Shown here piece after piece: positions 13,765-22,640 of a stretch of 30,393 nt of DNA. Made by a program: the position numbers and the translations under genes. The stretch is from positions 1 to 30,393 of the forward strand of contig CAZUAH010000117.1 in assembly GCA_964617665.1 (NCBI GenBank), read 5' to 3'. The DNA is from JADHUC01 sp964617665 (lineage in GTDB: Bacteria; Planctomycetota; Planctomycetia; Pirellulales; Pirellulaceae). Position 1 is the stretch's first letter, and every line of letters begins with the position of its first letter. Below the pieces are notes generated by a model. That model did not search any database. It worked only from the letters and a program-made list of their open reading frames with translations, and was not told the DNA's origin.

Positions 13765-16272
13765 CTAATCTTTGAACTCCACCTGGATCTCATGGACCCC
13801 CATACAATAGCCGACCTGTGGGAGAATTCGAATGCTGATGGCGTCACAGCGCAGAGGGTCCTTGGGACGCACGACGTTGAATTTGCCCCTTTCCAGCCCA
13901 AAGGAATCGTCAACGTGTCTCTTCATGCGCGTCCAGTCACCGTCTCCGATTCTGTAATCCACCCACCATCCACGCGGGAGTTTGACTTTGCCGCTCTCCG
14001 GATTCTCGTACCAATAGACTGCAATGCTTTCGGCATTCCTTGTCTCGTCAAACGCGACAATGATGTTCTGGCCCCTGTTGTTGAAAGGCAAACTGGTCCA
14101 GCGCGGTAGTTCCTGGTCGGCTGATGTCTGTGGGATCTTGCCATCGACGACTGCGGCGACGGTATCGCCTTCGTGCGTGTGCGTGGCCTGAACCTTGCCG
14201 TAGTCCGCCGTGGCCAGTTGGTTGCTGACCATATACTTGCGTGCCAGCGGTTCGTTACGTGGCAGCCAAACGATCATCGACTGCTCGCCGCGATTGTTCC
14301 AGGCGTAATAGGGGATCATTTTGACGGTTGCCTCTTTGATGGAATCGCCAGCAGCTTCCATCGTGGGTACTGAGACTCGAACTACCCCCTGCAATAGGCC
14401 TTCTGTGATGACTTCGGTTTGAATACCAGACCCGTCGGCAGGTTCGGGAATGAAGAAGCGTTGTACGACGTCGGCTCGTTCGCCCGTCTTCTCGGATGCT
14501 GGGTTGTCGGCCTGCTCCGCGCAGTAAACCAACGGCCCTCGAGTGATGGCGATGCGGTCGCGATTGGCTTCGACCTGGCCAATCGCCGTGTTGTAGCGGA
14601 CGGGCATAGGGATATCGAGTTCAACCGTGTCGCCCGGCTTCCAGGTTCGGACGATGGTCGCGAGTCCCTTGGTCAACGTTACGTCCAGCAATTGACCGTT
14701 GACCTTCAGCGTCCACTTGGGCTTGAGATTGTCGACGAAGTGATAGAGTTTGCCGGGTACAAACTGCTCGCGGGCCCACGTGGGAATTCGTAGCTTTAGG
14801 GCAAACTGCTGTTCCTCCGACGGATTGATCGTCAAGACGACCTTTCCGTCAAAGGGATAATTCGACTTCTGCTCGATCGCCACATCGCCACCGGCCAAAG
14901 GGATTTCTGTTCGACTGCTGCCGTAAAGGCCCAGGTAGATTTCATTGTCGGTGTGGGCGTACATGTAACCGGAAACCTGCGGAATCAAGCGGGCCAGGTT
15001 TGACGGACAGCAGGCACAGCCGAACCACTCGGCCCGACCGCCCGAGCCGTGGTTGAATTTCCGGACTCCGTCGGTTTCCAGGACGTTGACGTAGAAGAAG
15101 CTGTCGCCAGCCATTCCCATGCCTGCCAGCGAGTTGTTCAGCAGAGCCACTTCGGCCACGTCGAAGTACTTCGCGTCCTTGTGCAACAGATACATGCGGA
15201 AGTTGAAGAACACGTTCGCCACCGCCGCACAGGTCTCGTTGTACGTGGTCCGGTTCGGCAGGTCGTAGGCCGGGCCAAAGCCCTCGATCCCGTGCGTGGC
15301 TCCCAGTCCACCGATGATGTGCATCTTGGTGTCAACAGTGTCGTGCCAGATCTTCTCGGCCGCCTGGGCATACGACATGTCTCCGGTCAACGCGCTGACA
15401 TCAGCCATACCCGCGTACAGATAGCCCGCACGCACGGCGTGGCCGACGGCTTTGGTCTGCTCAACCACAGGCTTGTGCTGTTGAGCGTAAGACGGCGACA
15501 TGACGCCTTCGCCTTCCGGTCGATAAGTCACACCTCGGATGTCCAGGAACCGCTTCGCCATATCCAGATAGAGGCGTTTGCCCGTGACTCGGTAGAGTTT
15601 GCAGAGGGCCAGTTCCAGTTCTTGATGTCCCGGCGCCTGCATCACCGGTTTGCCGTTGTTGTAGTTCGGATCGCCCTCGAAAAACACCTTGTTGAAATGC
15701 TGGGCGCTCTTCTCGGCGACCATCAGCCATTTGTATTCTCCCGTAGCTTTGTAATAGGCAATCGCGCCTTCGTACATGTGGCCCAGGTTGTACAGTTCGT
15801 GGCTGTGGACGACCCATGAATAGGGCGTCTCGCCCATGACGCGCGGATTGGCGACTCCGCAAATGTGCGACACGTACAGATAACCGTCGTCCTTTTGTGC
15901 ATCTGCGATGGCGTCGATGATTTCGTCTATCTGATTTTCAAGTGCCGGATCCGGCTTGATCATCAACAGATACGCGGCCCCTTCCATCACCTTGTACAGG
16001 TCGGACGAGATGAAGCGGTGGGTGAATGGCAGCTCGCCGCCTCGGTCGAGCAAGAAATTGCCGCAACGGCGCAAGTTTTCGACCGCCGGTTCGGTCTGCC
16101 TCAGAGCGTGTGGGACGGTGGATTCGGCCTGCAGCTTAAGCCGGGGAAGCCAGAAGTTGTCCTGCAAAGTGACCTTCTCGAAGGACATGGGCGAGAGCGG
16201 GTAGTCGTGCTTCTCGGCAGCGCCCGAAACGCCCACGAGTAACAACAATGCCATTGCCATGATCTTTCGCAT
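13765..16272 (-). CDS. GH127-family glycosidase (DUF1680; beta-L-arabinofuranosidase-like), exported
   Basis: The protein is 835 residues from ATG 16272. The signal peptide MRKIMAMALLLLVGVSGAAE starts there and GGAAAGG lies 7 bases upstream; the 44 extra residues of the longer frame to 16404 resemble nothing. The opening SFEKVTLQDNFWLPRL is typical of DUF1680. In the characterised enzyme HypBA1 a zinc-bound Cys is the nucleophile and Glu322 the acid/base, with Glu338, Cys340 and two adjacent Cys as ligands. Here HGIEGFG holds E330, TTYNETCA holds E346 and C348, and GCACCPSN holds C421-C422; the 16-residue gap between the two Glu matches exactly, so the site is intact. An (alpha/alpha)6 barrel then gives way to beta-sandwich domains. 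It should remove L-arabinofuranose or a related sugar from glycans outside the cytoplasm; exact specificity in this family varies. Confidence 0.94.
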   Translation of the reverse strand: MRKIMAMALLLLVGVSGAAEKHDYPLSPMSFEKVTLQDNFWLPRLKLQAESTVPHALRQTEPAVENLRRCGNFLLDRGGELPFTHRFISSDLYKVMEGAAYLLMIKPDPALENQIDEIIDAIADAQKDDGYLYVSHICGVANPRVMGETPYSWVVHSHELYNLGHMYEGAIAYYKATGEYKWLMVAEKSAQHFNKVFFEGDPNYNNGKPVMQAPGHQELELALCKLYRVTGKRLYLDMAKRFLDIRGVTYRPEGEGVMSPSYAQQHKPVVEQTKAVGHAVRAGYLYAGMADVSALTGDMSYAQAAEKIWHDTVDTKMHIIGGLGATHGIEGFGPAYDLPNRTTYNETCAAVANVFFNFRMYLLHKDAKYFDVAEVALLNNSLAGMGMAGDSFFYVNVLETDGVRKFNHGSGGRAEWFGCACCPSNLARLIPQVSGYMYAHTDNEIYLGLYGSSRTEIPLAGGDVAIEQKSNYPFDGKVVLTINPSEEQQFALKLRIPTWAREQFVPGKLYHFVDNLKPKWTLKVNGQLLDVTLTKGLATIVRTWKPGDTVELDIPMPVRYNTAIGQVEANRDRIAITRGPLVYCAEQADNPASEKTGERADVVQRFFIPEPADGSGIQTEVITEGLLQGVVRVSVPTMEAAGDSIKEATVKMIPYYAWNNRGEQSMIVWLPRNEPLARKYMVSNQLATADYGKVQATHTHEGDTVAAVVDGKIPQTSADQELPRWTSLPFNNRGQNIIVAFDETRNAESIAVYWYENPESGKVKLPRGWWVDYRIGDGDWTRMKRHVDDSFGLERGKFNVVRPKDPLRCDAISIRILPQVGYCMGVHEIQVEFKD

Positions 16273-16436
16273 AACCGTGCCTTTCCGATCGCCGTGCGAT
16301 TCGCCGTTGAATTGTCTGCTAAAATGACTATCGTAACAGTTCACGGGCACGGCTGTTAATGCTGGCAAGCGCCTGATGTGGAAGAAATGGCAAGCAGGCC
16401 CCAAGAAGGCATGTTAGAAATGAGAATACAGCAACC
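16273..16436. promoter_or_regulatory. Divergent control region between the GH127 operon and the M28 peptidase gene
   Basis: These 164 bases separate two head-to-head genes and must hold promoters for both. TAACAG (16334-16339) and CTGTTA (16353-16358) form an inverted pair centred 19 bases apart, a spacing compatible with a dimeric regulator. There is no further support for an operator, and no regulator gene is nearby. Confidence 0.35.
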
Positions 16437-17510
16437 ATGAAACCTGGCGAGGCCTACGCCGACAAACGGCTGGCCGAGAAGAAACGGAGAAGGCGACGAT
16501 TGCTCTGGGGATTATGCGCAACCATCGTCCTCCTTGTTGTGATTGCCGTCGTGGGATGGTGGACCATGATTCGAATGCCGGGCGAAAGCTATCAGGGCGA
16601 GCTGCCAGTGGCGGACAATGCCTTGACGCAACTCAGTGACGAGTTGCGTCAGGACGTGGCGCACCTGTCGGTCGATATCGGCGAACGGAACGTGTACAAC
16701 CGGCCGGAGGCATTGCAGGAGGCCGCCGACTATATCGATGCCCAATTTGTCACGGCAGGATACGAAGTGCGACGGCAGGAGTATCGGGTCTCCGACTGCG
16801 ATTGCCACAATCTGGAGGTCGAGATCCGCGGCATGAGCGAACCGGAGAACGTCGTCGTAATCGGGGCCCACTATGACACCGTCCATGGTGCGCCTGGAGC
16901 GAACGACAATACCAGCGGCGTCGCAGCGGTGCTCGCTTTGGCTCGCAGGTATTCGGATCGCAAGACCGATCGAACGCTTCGCTTCGTAGCGTTTGTGAAC
17001 GAGGAACCGCCTTACTTCCAGACGCGCAAGATGGGTTCGTGGGTCTATGCGCGAGAGTGCAAACAACAGGGCGATAACGTGGTGGCCATGCTCAGCCTTG
17101 AGACCATTGGCTACTACAGCGACCGTCCAGGTTCGCAGCAGTATCCAGCACCGTTTGGATTGCTGTATCCGTCCGAAGGCAATTTCATCGCCATCGTAGG
17201 CAACATCGGTTCAGGCGATTTGGTCCGCCAGGTGGTTGCCACGTTCCGTAAGAGTGAACAGTTCCCCTGCGAAGGCGGCGCTCTGCCGAGCGGCATGCCA
17301 GGCGTCGGGTTTTCGGACCACTGGTCGTTCTGGCAGGAAGGGTATCCGGCGGCGATGGTGACCGATACGGCCATGTTCCGATATCCGTACTACCACGATC
17401 CGGAAGACACCATCGACAAGATCGACTTCGACCGCACAGCCCGCGTGGTCCGCGGCCTGGACCACGTCGTCGCCGAGTTGGCCCGTGCCGAACCGGCCGA
17501 CGACGGCTGA
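16437..17510 (+). CDS. Membrane-anchored M28-family zinc aminopeptidase
   Basis: The protein has 357 residues. A very basic cytoplasmic start (KRLAEKKRRRRR) precedes one membrane helix (LLWGLCATIVLLVVIAVVGWW, about 22-42), so the catalytic domain faces the periplasm. The two-zinc site is complete: H145 and D147 in GAHYDT, D157 in GANDNTSG, the Glu pair E189-E190 in VNEEPP, E222 in LETIGYY and H320 in YYHDPEDT. M28 enzymes remove N-terminal residues from peptides. The ribosome site is weak (only a purine-rich AGAAATGAGAA stretch), so the start is accepted mainly because the basic region and anchor begin there. It is divergent from GH127 and convergent with the ACT gene, with 31 bases between the stops and no obvious terminator. 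Confidence 0.93.
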   Translation: MKPGEAYADKRLAEKKRRRRRLLWGLCATIVLLVVIAVVGWWTMIRMPGESYQGELPVADNALTQLSDELRQDVAHLSVDIGERNVYNRPEALQEAADYIDAQFVTAGYEVRRQEYRVSDCDCHNLEVEIRGMSEPENVVVIGAHYDTVHGAPGANDNTSGVAAVLALARRYSDRKTDRTLRFVAFVNEEPPYFQTRKMGSWVYARECKQQGDNVVAMLSLETIGYYSDRPGSQQYPAPFGLLYPSEGNFIAIVGNIGSGDLVRQVVATFRKSEQFPCEGGALPSGMPGVGFSDHWSFWQEGYPAAMVTDTAMFRYPYYHDPEDTIDKIDFDRTARVVRGLDHVVAELARAEPADDG

Positions 17511-17541
17511 AACTCCCAGCACATCGATTCCGTATATCTGT

Positions 17542-17964
17542 TCAAGACGCCTGCAGGAGACTCATCGCCTTTTCGGCGTCTTCGTTCGTGTCGACTGCAA
17601 GATACATGATGAAGCGCTCGCCGATCACTGCCGCCGACAACCCGCGGAGGTTGATCCCCGCACCGGCCAGTCTCTTCGTGAATTCTGCGCCGATTTCCGG
17701 CCTGTTGTCGCCTTGGACGCGCACCGAGTGAAGGCTGTCGGCCACGGCGAAGCCCGCCTGATCGGCCGCCGCCATCTGCGCGACGCCTTCCAACGGCGCC
17801 ACGAACACGACGCCCGTGCCCGGCCTGTCGGGCGCCCGTCGAGCGACTACGAAATTCAGATCCGCACCTGCCTCCGCCAGCGGTGCCAGCGTCCCGGCCA
17901 AACCGCCTGGCTGATCATTGATACTTGCAGCCCACACATCAACGCGTTCGACAACCAGAGTCAT
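17542..17964 (-). CDS. ACT-domain protein (small-ligand regulatory type)
   Basis: The protein is 140 residues from ATG 17964, with GAGGAG 8 bases upstream. The much longer in-frame reading to 18378 is rejected because its extra part is low-quality and crosses a palindromic repeat. Two ACT-like betaalphabeta units are visible: VERVDVWAASINDQPGGLAGTLAPLAEAGADLNFVVARR (about 4-42) with the DQPGGLA turn that often contacts an amino acid, and a second from VRVQGDNRPEIGAEFTKRLAGAGINLRGLSAAVIGERFIMYLAVDT (about 80-125). Such stand-alone double-ACT proteins are usually cytosolic ligand sensors. The ligand and partner are unknown. It is unrelated in theme to its neighbours. Confidence 0.87.
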   Translation of the reverse strand: MTLVVERVDVWAASINDQPGGLAGTLAPLAEAGADLNFVVARRAPDRPGTGVVFVAPLEGVAQMAAADQAGFAVADSLHSVRVQGDNRPEIGAEFTKRLAGAGINLRGLSAAVIGERFIMYLAVDTNEDAEKAMSLLQAS

Positions 17965-18352
17965 GACTAAGTCTCCTCGAACTGGATCTGTGGAAAAGGT
18001 CCCCCCAAGACATTTCATCCGAGGTCCATGGAGAACACAGGCAACGATTCTACCGCGCCAGATACGGAAATCACAAGTAACTCCACAAAGGACGCCGGTA
18101 ACAGTGAAACCAAACCGTCTGGGTCGCGGTATGGTCTCTTGAGACACTGGTGAAGGTGTTGGGCACGTGTTGAAAACGTGCGATGGCCAACTGTGAGCGC
18201 ATCCTCGTTTAACCGCTGGCCTACCGGGCCGCGCGTCCGGCCAAACGCCCAGCCCGTTGGGCTTGGGGTTAAACGACGCATTCAACAACAGCCGCGGGAT
18301 TCGTACCACGGCAACCCATCCGCTCGGATAGTAGCAATAGAGAGACAGCCTA
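17965..18352. other. Divergent gene-free interval with a palindromic repeat
   Basis: It separates the ACT gene (-) from the FG-GAP gene (+), so it must hold both promoters. It contains a short perfect stem-loop at 18163-18181 (GCACGT, loop GTTGAAA, ACGTGC) and a larger inverted repeat at 18206-18275. The rest (17985-18160 and 18276-18340) shows nothing I can name. Confidence 0.5.
18206..18275. repeat. Inverted repeat of a fourth REP-like family
   Basis: The outer arms CGTTTAACC (18206-18214) and GGTTAAACG (18267-18275) are perfect complements. Inside, GGCC-rich segments pair imperfectly and AGCCC-GTT-GGGCT makes an inner hairpin (18251-18263). It shares no sequence with the other repeat families in this window. 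Confidence 0.7.
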
Positions 18353-21154
18353 ATGAGCACAAGACCAGCAAGACACAATCACCATCATTGCGCTCCCATG
18401 CTGTTTTGCAGTCTTGTGTTATTGCCGTTCTTGACAACGGCGATCAACGCAGACGAGGTCAAAGCCGTCCCTGTCGGCGTTGTTCCATATGCGATGTGCG
18501 GGACCGACATAGACGGCGACGGCAACGTTGATCTTGTCGTAGGCGGAATCGACCAGGATGCCATCTGCGCGGTCACCGCGTCCGGCGAACAACTTTGGCG
18601 ATATTCGACCGAGGGCATGCCGCTGGCCATGGAGGCGGCCGACATCGACGGAGACAAGAATGAGGAGACCGTTGCCATCATCGCCACGTCGGCCTCGAAA
18701 ATCATCGTTTTGGATCGCACCGGCAAGCTCCGCCGAGAGATTTCGCCCGATGTGATCGTCTACCTCTTGGAGCTTGGCGACATAGATGACGACGATCGTG
18801 CGGACATCGTTGTCGCGGGCTACATGGGAAAGATCCTTGCGTACAATTCCCAAGGCAAGAAGATCTTCGACAAAACCGTCACCCCAAAGAACTTCGTTCG
18901 TCGCATGGCCGGCTTGGCCACGGGCGACATCGACGGCGATGGGCGCACGGACATCGCCTACCACAGCAGTCTGCAATTGCCTGGCATTCTGGATGCCGAC
19001 GATAAGCCCATGCGCCGCTTCATGCTGCCGTCGCTCGGCAGCGGACTGATCGACTGTGCGGACATCAACGATGACGGCAAAGCAGATCTGCTGTATGGAA
19101 GTCTGGGACAGGTCCGAGCGGAAAGCCGTAGCAAGAAGCTGTGGTCGATTGACTTGAAACAGAAGGGAGCGGAACTCGGCGCCGAGGCCCCTGGCATGAG
19201 GAAGTTCCCATGGGAATACGGGGGCACGCGATCGCTGGTTGCGGGCAACTTCACATCCGACAAGGGTCTGGAAATTGCCAGCTTTGCGTCCGACGGAAAA
19301 TTCAACTTGTTGTCTGCCTCGGGCAAGAGCCTGCTGCGGACGAAAACCCGGCATCCGTGCTTGAGCATATCCGCCGCCGATGTGGACGGCGACGGATTCG
19401 ACGAGGCGCTGCTTTCGCGATTGCACTACCAGAACGTCTATGTCGCCAACTTCGACAAAGGCATCGAAGCGGCAGATTTCGGTCTGTGCAAAGCCATGTC
19501 TGTGGACCATGTCACAAACGGACTCGACAAGATCCTCAAACAGATCGACGCGATCAAGGACACGCGGACGCGGGCCCGATCGCGCGACGAGAAGCTGCAC
19601 GTCCTGTGGGGGATGGAAGCCACGATTGCACCGACGTTGTTTGGATCGACGATCAAGGTGCTCGACAAGAAGATGCGCGAGATGCGGTGCGACAACGTCG
19701 AGTATGCGTTTATGTTCACGCTGAAGGAATCCGGTGTCGCAAAGTACAAACGAGACGGAATCTGCGCGGTTGGGCCGTTGGCGGCAAGCCAGAAAAAGCT
19801 GCTGGACATGTGCCGCAAGTGGGAAGAGATGGGTGTGCGCTTCTATCCGGTCGTGAGCCACATGGGCGTGCCCACCATCATGCCGGAAACGGCCAAGAAG
19901 ATCATGGACGTGGCACCCACTGCCTGCCAGGGCTACCTGACCTGGGAGACGATGTGCAATTATCCCAGTGAGGTGTGGTACGACTTCCTTCGACGCACGG
20001 AAGAACTGGCCCAGATCTGCGTCGAGAAAGACAAGAAGATCCTGTTTGCCGAAGAAGCACCGTTTTGGGTCTCCCTGATTTCGGATCCCAAAGCCCGAGC
20101 GATTCTGTTGAAGCCCCAGTACAAACACGTGCTGGTACCCGTACTGAAGACTCTGCTTCCGCACAGCGACAACGGCGACATAGCTGCCTATGTGGGCTCG
20201 ATGCTTGCCGGCGAAATCGACACTTGGGGCATCACCAGCGAAGAGGATTTTTGGCCGATCCCGCTCGGGCACTACCGTGGCTGCCCCGACGATATCGTGA
20301 TGCGCCAAGACGTGATGGCCGTCGCACTTGGAGCGCGATACATCATGGTGGAATCAGGGCACTTGTATTTCGAGCCCATCGACAACAAAGGCCACTACAA
20401 CCCCATCTGGGCCACCGGTGCAAGGATCTCGCACGAGGCCAGACGCGAGCACATGGCCGTCGAACTGTTCCGCAAGGGAATCCTGGGCCCCGTGACTGCG
20501 GACGACCTGTTGAGCGTTTCGCCCGTGGGATTCGGCATATCCAGAAGCCCGAAGGTCGCCAACGCCCCAATGCAGTGGGCGCGCTATGGCGTGAGTCTGT
20601 TCGACGGCGCGGGCCTATTGAACTTGGGCATCGTGTCCGCCACGCAGAATGCCGGTCCCCATTCGTTTTCCCGAAACCTGTATGGCTCGAAGAAACTGAT
20701 GAACGGCGTCTTTCCATCGACACCCTGGGGCATCGTGCCGATTGTCGGTCACCAGGCAGCGTCGCGCGGCGTGAACCGCATCGCGACGACAATCCGGACC
20801 GATGGCGACTTGGTGGCCATGGACGGCACGAAAGTGGCCGCAAAGGACGCCATGCCCGCGATTGTCAGCACCGTCAAAGCCGCCGCGTCACAACTGCCGT
20901 TTCGAGCCGACGGTGTGTTCATTTCCGCCAGACGCGACGGCAACGGTCGCTATCAGGTCATCCTGATGGACACCGAGATGTTCGCACCAGCCGACATCGA
21001 AACAACGCTCACCGCAACCATCGCAGGTCTGGCCTGCTATGACGAGATCACCGGCGAGCGACTCCCGATGCACGACAACCAAGTCACACTGACCGTGCCA
21101 GCCGGCGCATGGCGGTTGTTGAGGTTCGAAGTAAGCACTACGCCTCGATCGTGA
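18353..21154 (+). CDS. Exported FG-GAP/VCBS propeller protein with a large unassigned C-terminal domain
   Basis: The protein has 933 residues. A signal segment (APMLFCSLVLLPFLTTAINAD) is followed by a beta-propeller with at least six calcium-loop motifs of the DxDxDG or DxDxDD type, near residues 52, 97, 143, 192, 237 and 343 (for example DIDGDGNVD and DVDGDGFDE). Residues about 400-930 are a second part with alternating strands and helices (YPVVSHMGVPTIMPETAKKIM, YLTWETMCNYPSEVWYDFL, ILFAEEAPFW, YIMVESGHLYFEP), which looks like an (alpha/beta)8-type catalytic domain rich in Trp, Glu and Asp, ending in a small beta domain. Length and order (propeller then catalytic part, near 940 residues) resemble lambda-carrageenases of GH150; GH98 is another option. 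Both are inference. Its last 17 bases overlap the convergent oxidoreductase gene. Confidence 0.85.
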   Translation: MSTRPARHNHHHCAPMLFCSLVLLPFLTTAINADEVKAVPVGVVPYAMCGTDIDGDGNVDLVVGGIDQDAICAVTASGEQLWRYSTEGMPLAMEAADIDGDKNEETVAIIATSASKIIVLDRTGKLRREISPDVIVYLLELGDIDDDDRADIVVAGYMGKILAYNSQGKKIFDKTVTPKNFVRRMAGLATGDIDGDGRTDIAYHSSLQLPGILDADDKPMRRFMLPSLGSGLIDCADINDDGKADLLYGSLGQVRAESRSKKLWSIDLKQKGAELGAEAPGMRKFPWEYGGTRSLVAGNFTSDKGLEIASFASDGKFNLLSASGKSLLRTKTRHPCLSISAADVDGDGFDEALLSRLHYQNVYVANFDKGIEAADFGLCKAMSVDHVTNGLDKILKQIDAIKDTRTRARSRDEKLHVLWGMEATIAPTLFGSTIKVLDKKMREMRCDNVEYAFMFTLKESGVAKYKRDGICAVGPLAASQKKLLDMCRKWEEMGVRFYPVVSHMGVPTIMPETAKKIMDVAPTACQGYLTWETMCNYPSEVWYDFLRRTEELAQICVEKDKKILFAEEAPFWVSLISDPKARAILLKPQYKHVLVPVLKTLLPHSDNGDIAAYVGSMLAGEIDTWGITSEEDFWPIPLGHYRGCPDDIVMRQDVMAVALGARYIMVESGHLYFEPIDNKGHYNPIWATGARISHEARREHMAVELFRKGILGPVTADDLLSVSPVGFGISRSPKVANAPMQWARYGVSLFDGAGLLNLGIVSATQNAGPHSFSRNLYGSKKLMNGVFPSTPWGIVPIVGHQAASRGVNRIATTIRTDGDLVAMDGTKVAAKDAMPAIVSTVKAAASQLPFRADGVFISARRDGNGRYQVILMDTEMFAPADIETTLTATIAGLACYDEITGERLPMHDNQVTLTVPAGAWRLLRFEVSTTPRS

Positions 21155-22490
21155 ACGGCGCTCGCTGCGGGCGGCTGACCAGGGCGCTGGCTTGTTCGTC
21201 GCCGATGAAGTCCTCCTTCTCAGGATCCCATCGCAGCTTCCGCTTCAACAGCATGGCGATGTTGCACAGGTGGCAGGAACTTACTTCGCGGTGATGCGAG
21301 AACACATCGGACACCGGTTCGCCTCGGTCTTCCACGCAGTCAAAGAAATTCTGCATGTGCCCACGTCGTTCTTTGCCCTTGTACAGCTTCTTGATCTCCT
21401 GCTCGAACATCTCTTTGTCCGCATCAGTCAGCTCTTCCACTGGCTTGCCGGTAATCCGACGGCGGTTGACGAAGATTCGGCCTTTGCTGCCTTCGAACAA
21501 GATGCCGTTATCCGGTCCGTGTTGCACGTGGATCTGCGAATCGTCCGCGAACTTCAAGTCGATGTGGAACTGCATGGCCGTGTTGTAGCCGTTAGGGATC
21601 TTCTGTTTGCCCGCAAAGAAAGCAACCGGATCGAAATCGTCCGGGATGTTGGGAAACGTGCCTTCGCCTTCGATTTCGTTCGGACCTGTGCCTTCTTTGC
21701 CTAGCCCCCAATGAGCGATGTCCAGGTGGTGCGCTCCCCAGTCGGTCAGTTTGCCGCCAGAGTATTCCAGCCACCAACGGAAATTGCCGTGGCAGCGTTG
21801 CGGCGTATAGGGAACTTCGGGACACTGGCCGAGCCAAGTGTTCCAGTCCAGGCACTCCGGCGGATCGGCCGTCGGGAACGGCTCGCTATTCGGCGCGCCG
21901 CCGATCGAGCAGGTTGCCTTGAGCGGCGTGCCAAGCAGTCCGCTGCGGGCGATCGCAACGGCCAGCAGGAACTGGTGCCCACTCCGCTGCTGGGTGCCGA
22001 CCTGGAACACGCGCCTGGTCTCCTTGACCACTTTGCAGATCTTCTTGCCCTCGTCGATCGTCAATGTCAGTGGCTTTTCGCAATAGACATCTTTGCCGGC
22101 TTTCATTGCGTCGATGGCGATCTTTGTGTGCCAGTGGTCCGGTGTACCGATCGTGACTATGTCAATGTCTTTGCGCTCCAGCAATTGACGATAGTCGCTG
22201 TAGATCTCGCACTTGCCGTCAAACCTCGATGCAAATCGTTCAGCGCGTTTCGCGTCGACATCGGCGCAGGCGATCATGTTACCCCTGCCACCCGCATCGC
22301 GGCCGATCCCGCCGCCGCGTCCGCCCACGCCAATCGAGCCGACCCCCAAGCGATCGTTGGCATCCTGCGCCTTGGCATGAGAGGAGAAGCTTGTGCAGAA
22401 ATATGGTGCCGCTAGTCCGCCTGCGGCAATCGCCGAAGATCTCTTCAGAAAACTACGACGCGTCGACTTCGGATATGTGGACTTACTCAC
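21138..22490 (-). CDS. Gfo/Idh/MocA family oxidoreductase, Tat-exported
   Basis: The protein has 450 residues from a GTG at 22490, supported by AGGAGG 9 bases upstream. The Tat signal is STRRSFLKRSSAIAAGG (residues 9-25). The Rossmann loop is GSIGVGGRGGGIGRDA (about 51-66), followed by CADVDA, PDHWHTK (118-124), the canonical YCEKPLTLTIDEGK (E138-K139-P140), DWGAHHLDIAHWGL and SKGRIFVNRRRI. It should be a periplasmic NAD(P)-dependent enzyme on a sugar or inositol-like substrate, not identifiable here. It lies in the same direction as the transglutaminase gene but 150 bases downstream of it, with a palindrome in the gap, so it may have its own promoter. Its 3' end overlaps the convergent FG-GAP gene by 17 bases. 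Confidence 0.95.
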   Translation of the reverse strand: MSKSTYPKSTRRSFLKRSSAIAAGGLAAPYFCTSFSSHAKAQDANDRLGVGSIGVGGRGGGIGRDAGGRGNMIACADVDAKRAERFASRFDGKCEIYSDYRQLLERKDIDIVTIGTPDHWHTKIAIDAMKAGKDVYCEKPLTLTIDEGKKICKVVKETRRVFQVGTQQRSGHQFLLAVAIARSGLLGTPLKATCSIGGAPNSEPFPTADPPECLDWNTWLGQCPEVPYTPQRCHGNFRWWLEYSGGKLTDWGAHHLDIAHWGLGKEGTGPNEIEGEGTFPNIPDDFDPVAFFAGKQKIPNGYNTAMQFHIDLKFADDSQIHVQHGPDNGILFEGSKGRIFVNRRRITGKPVEELTDADKEMFEQEIKKLYKGKERRGHMQNFFDCVEDRGEPVSDVFSHHREVSSCHLCNIAMLLKRKLRWDPEKEDFIGDEQASALVSRPQRAPFTIEA

Positions 22491-22538
22491 AGTCGGGATC
22501 CTCCTTTACGGGTTTGTGTTCTCATCGAGAGTCAAAAT

Positions 22539-22557
22539 TGTATGAAACGACCATACA
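22539..22557. promoter_or_regulatory. Palindrome upstream of the third oxidoreductase gene (possible operator)
   Basis: TGTATG-AAACGAC-CATACA is a perfect 6-bp inverted repeat with a 7-base spacer, 49 bases upstream of the GTG start. Position and size fit a dimeric regulator site; there is no other evidence. Confidence 0.3.
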
Positions 22558-22640
22558 TTGTCGACTTCTTTCATCGAAGATGCAATCGCGCGTGTCCCGT
22601 GGCGCAGTAGATGCGAACAAAGCGCTGCGATACGGCGTCT

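Noticed and set aside
15049..15819. Plus-strand frame opposite the GH127 gene
   Set aside because: The GH127 catalytic residues lie in the minus frame across this stretch.
16273..16404. N-terminal extension of the GH127 gene
   Set aside because: The signal peptide and ribosome site place the start at 16272; the extension has no signal-like or family-like sequence.
17965..18378. N-terminal extension of the ACT gene
   Set aside because: GAGGAG before ATG 17964 and the domain start agree; the extension crosses a palindromic repeat.
18419..20308. A 629-codon open frame on the minus strand
   Set aside because: It runs antisense to the FG-GAP gene, whose frame shows a signal peptide and six calcium-loop motifs. 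The minus frame is rich in repeated Val/Asp/His words typical of a mirror of GC-rich coding DNA.
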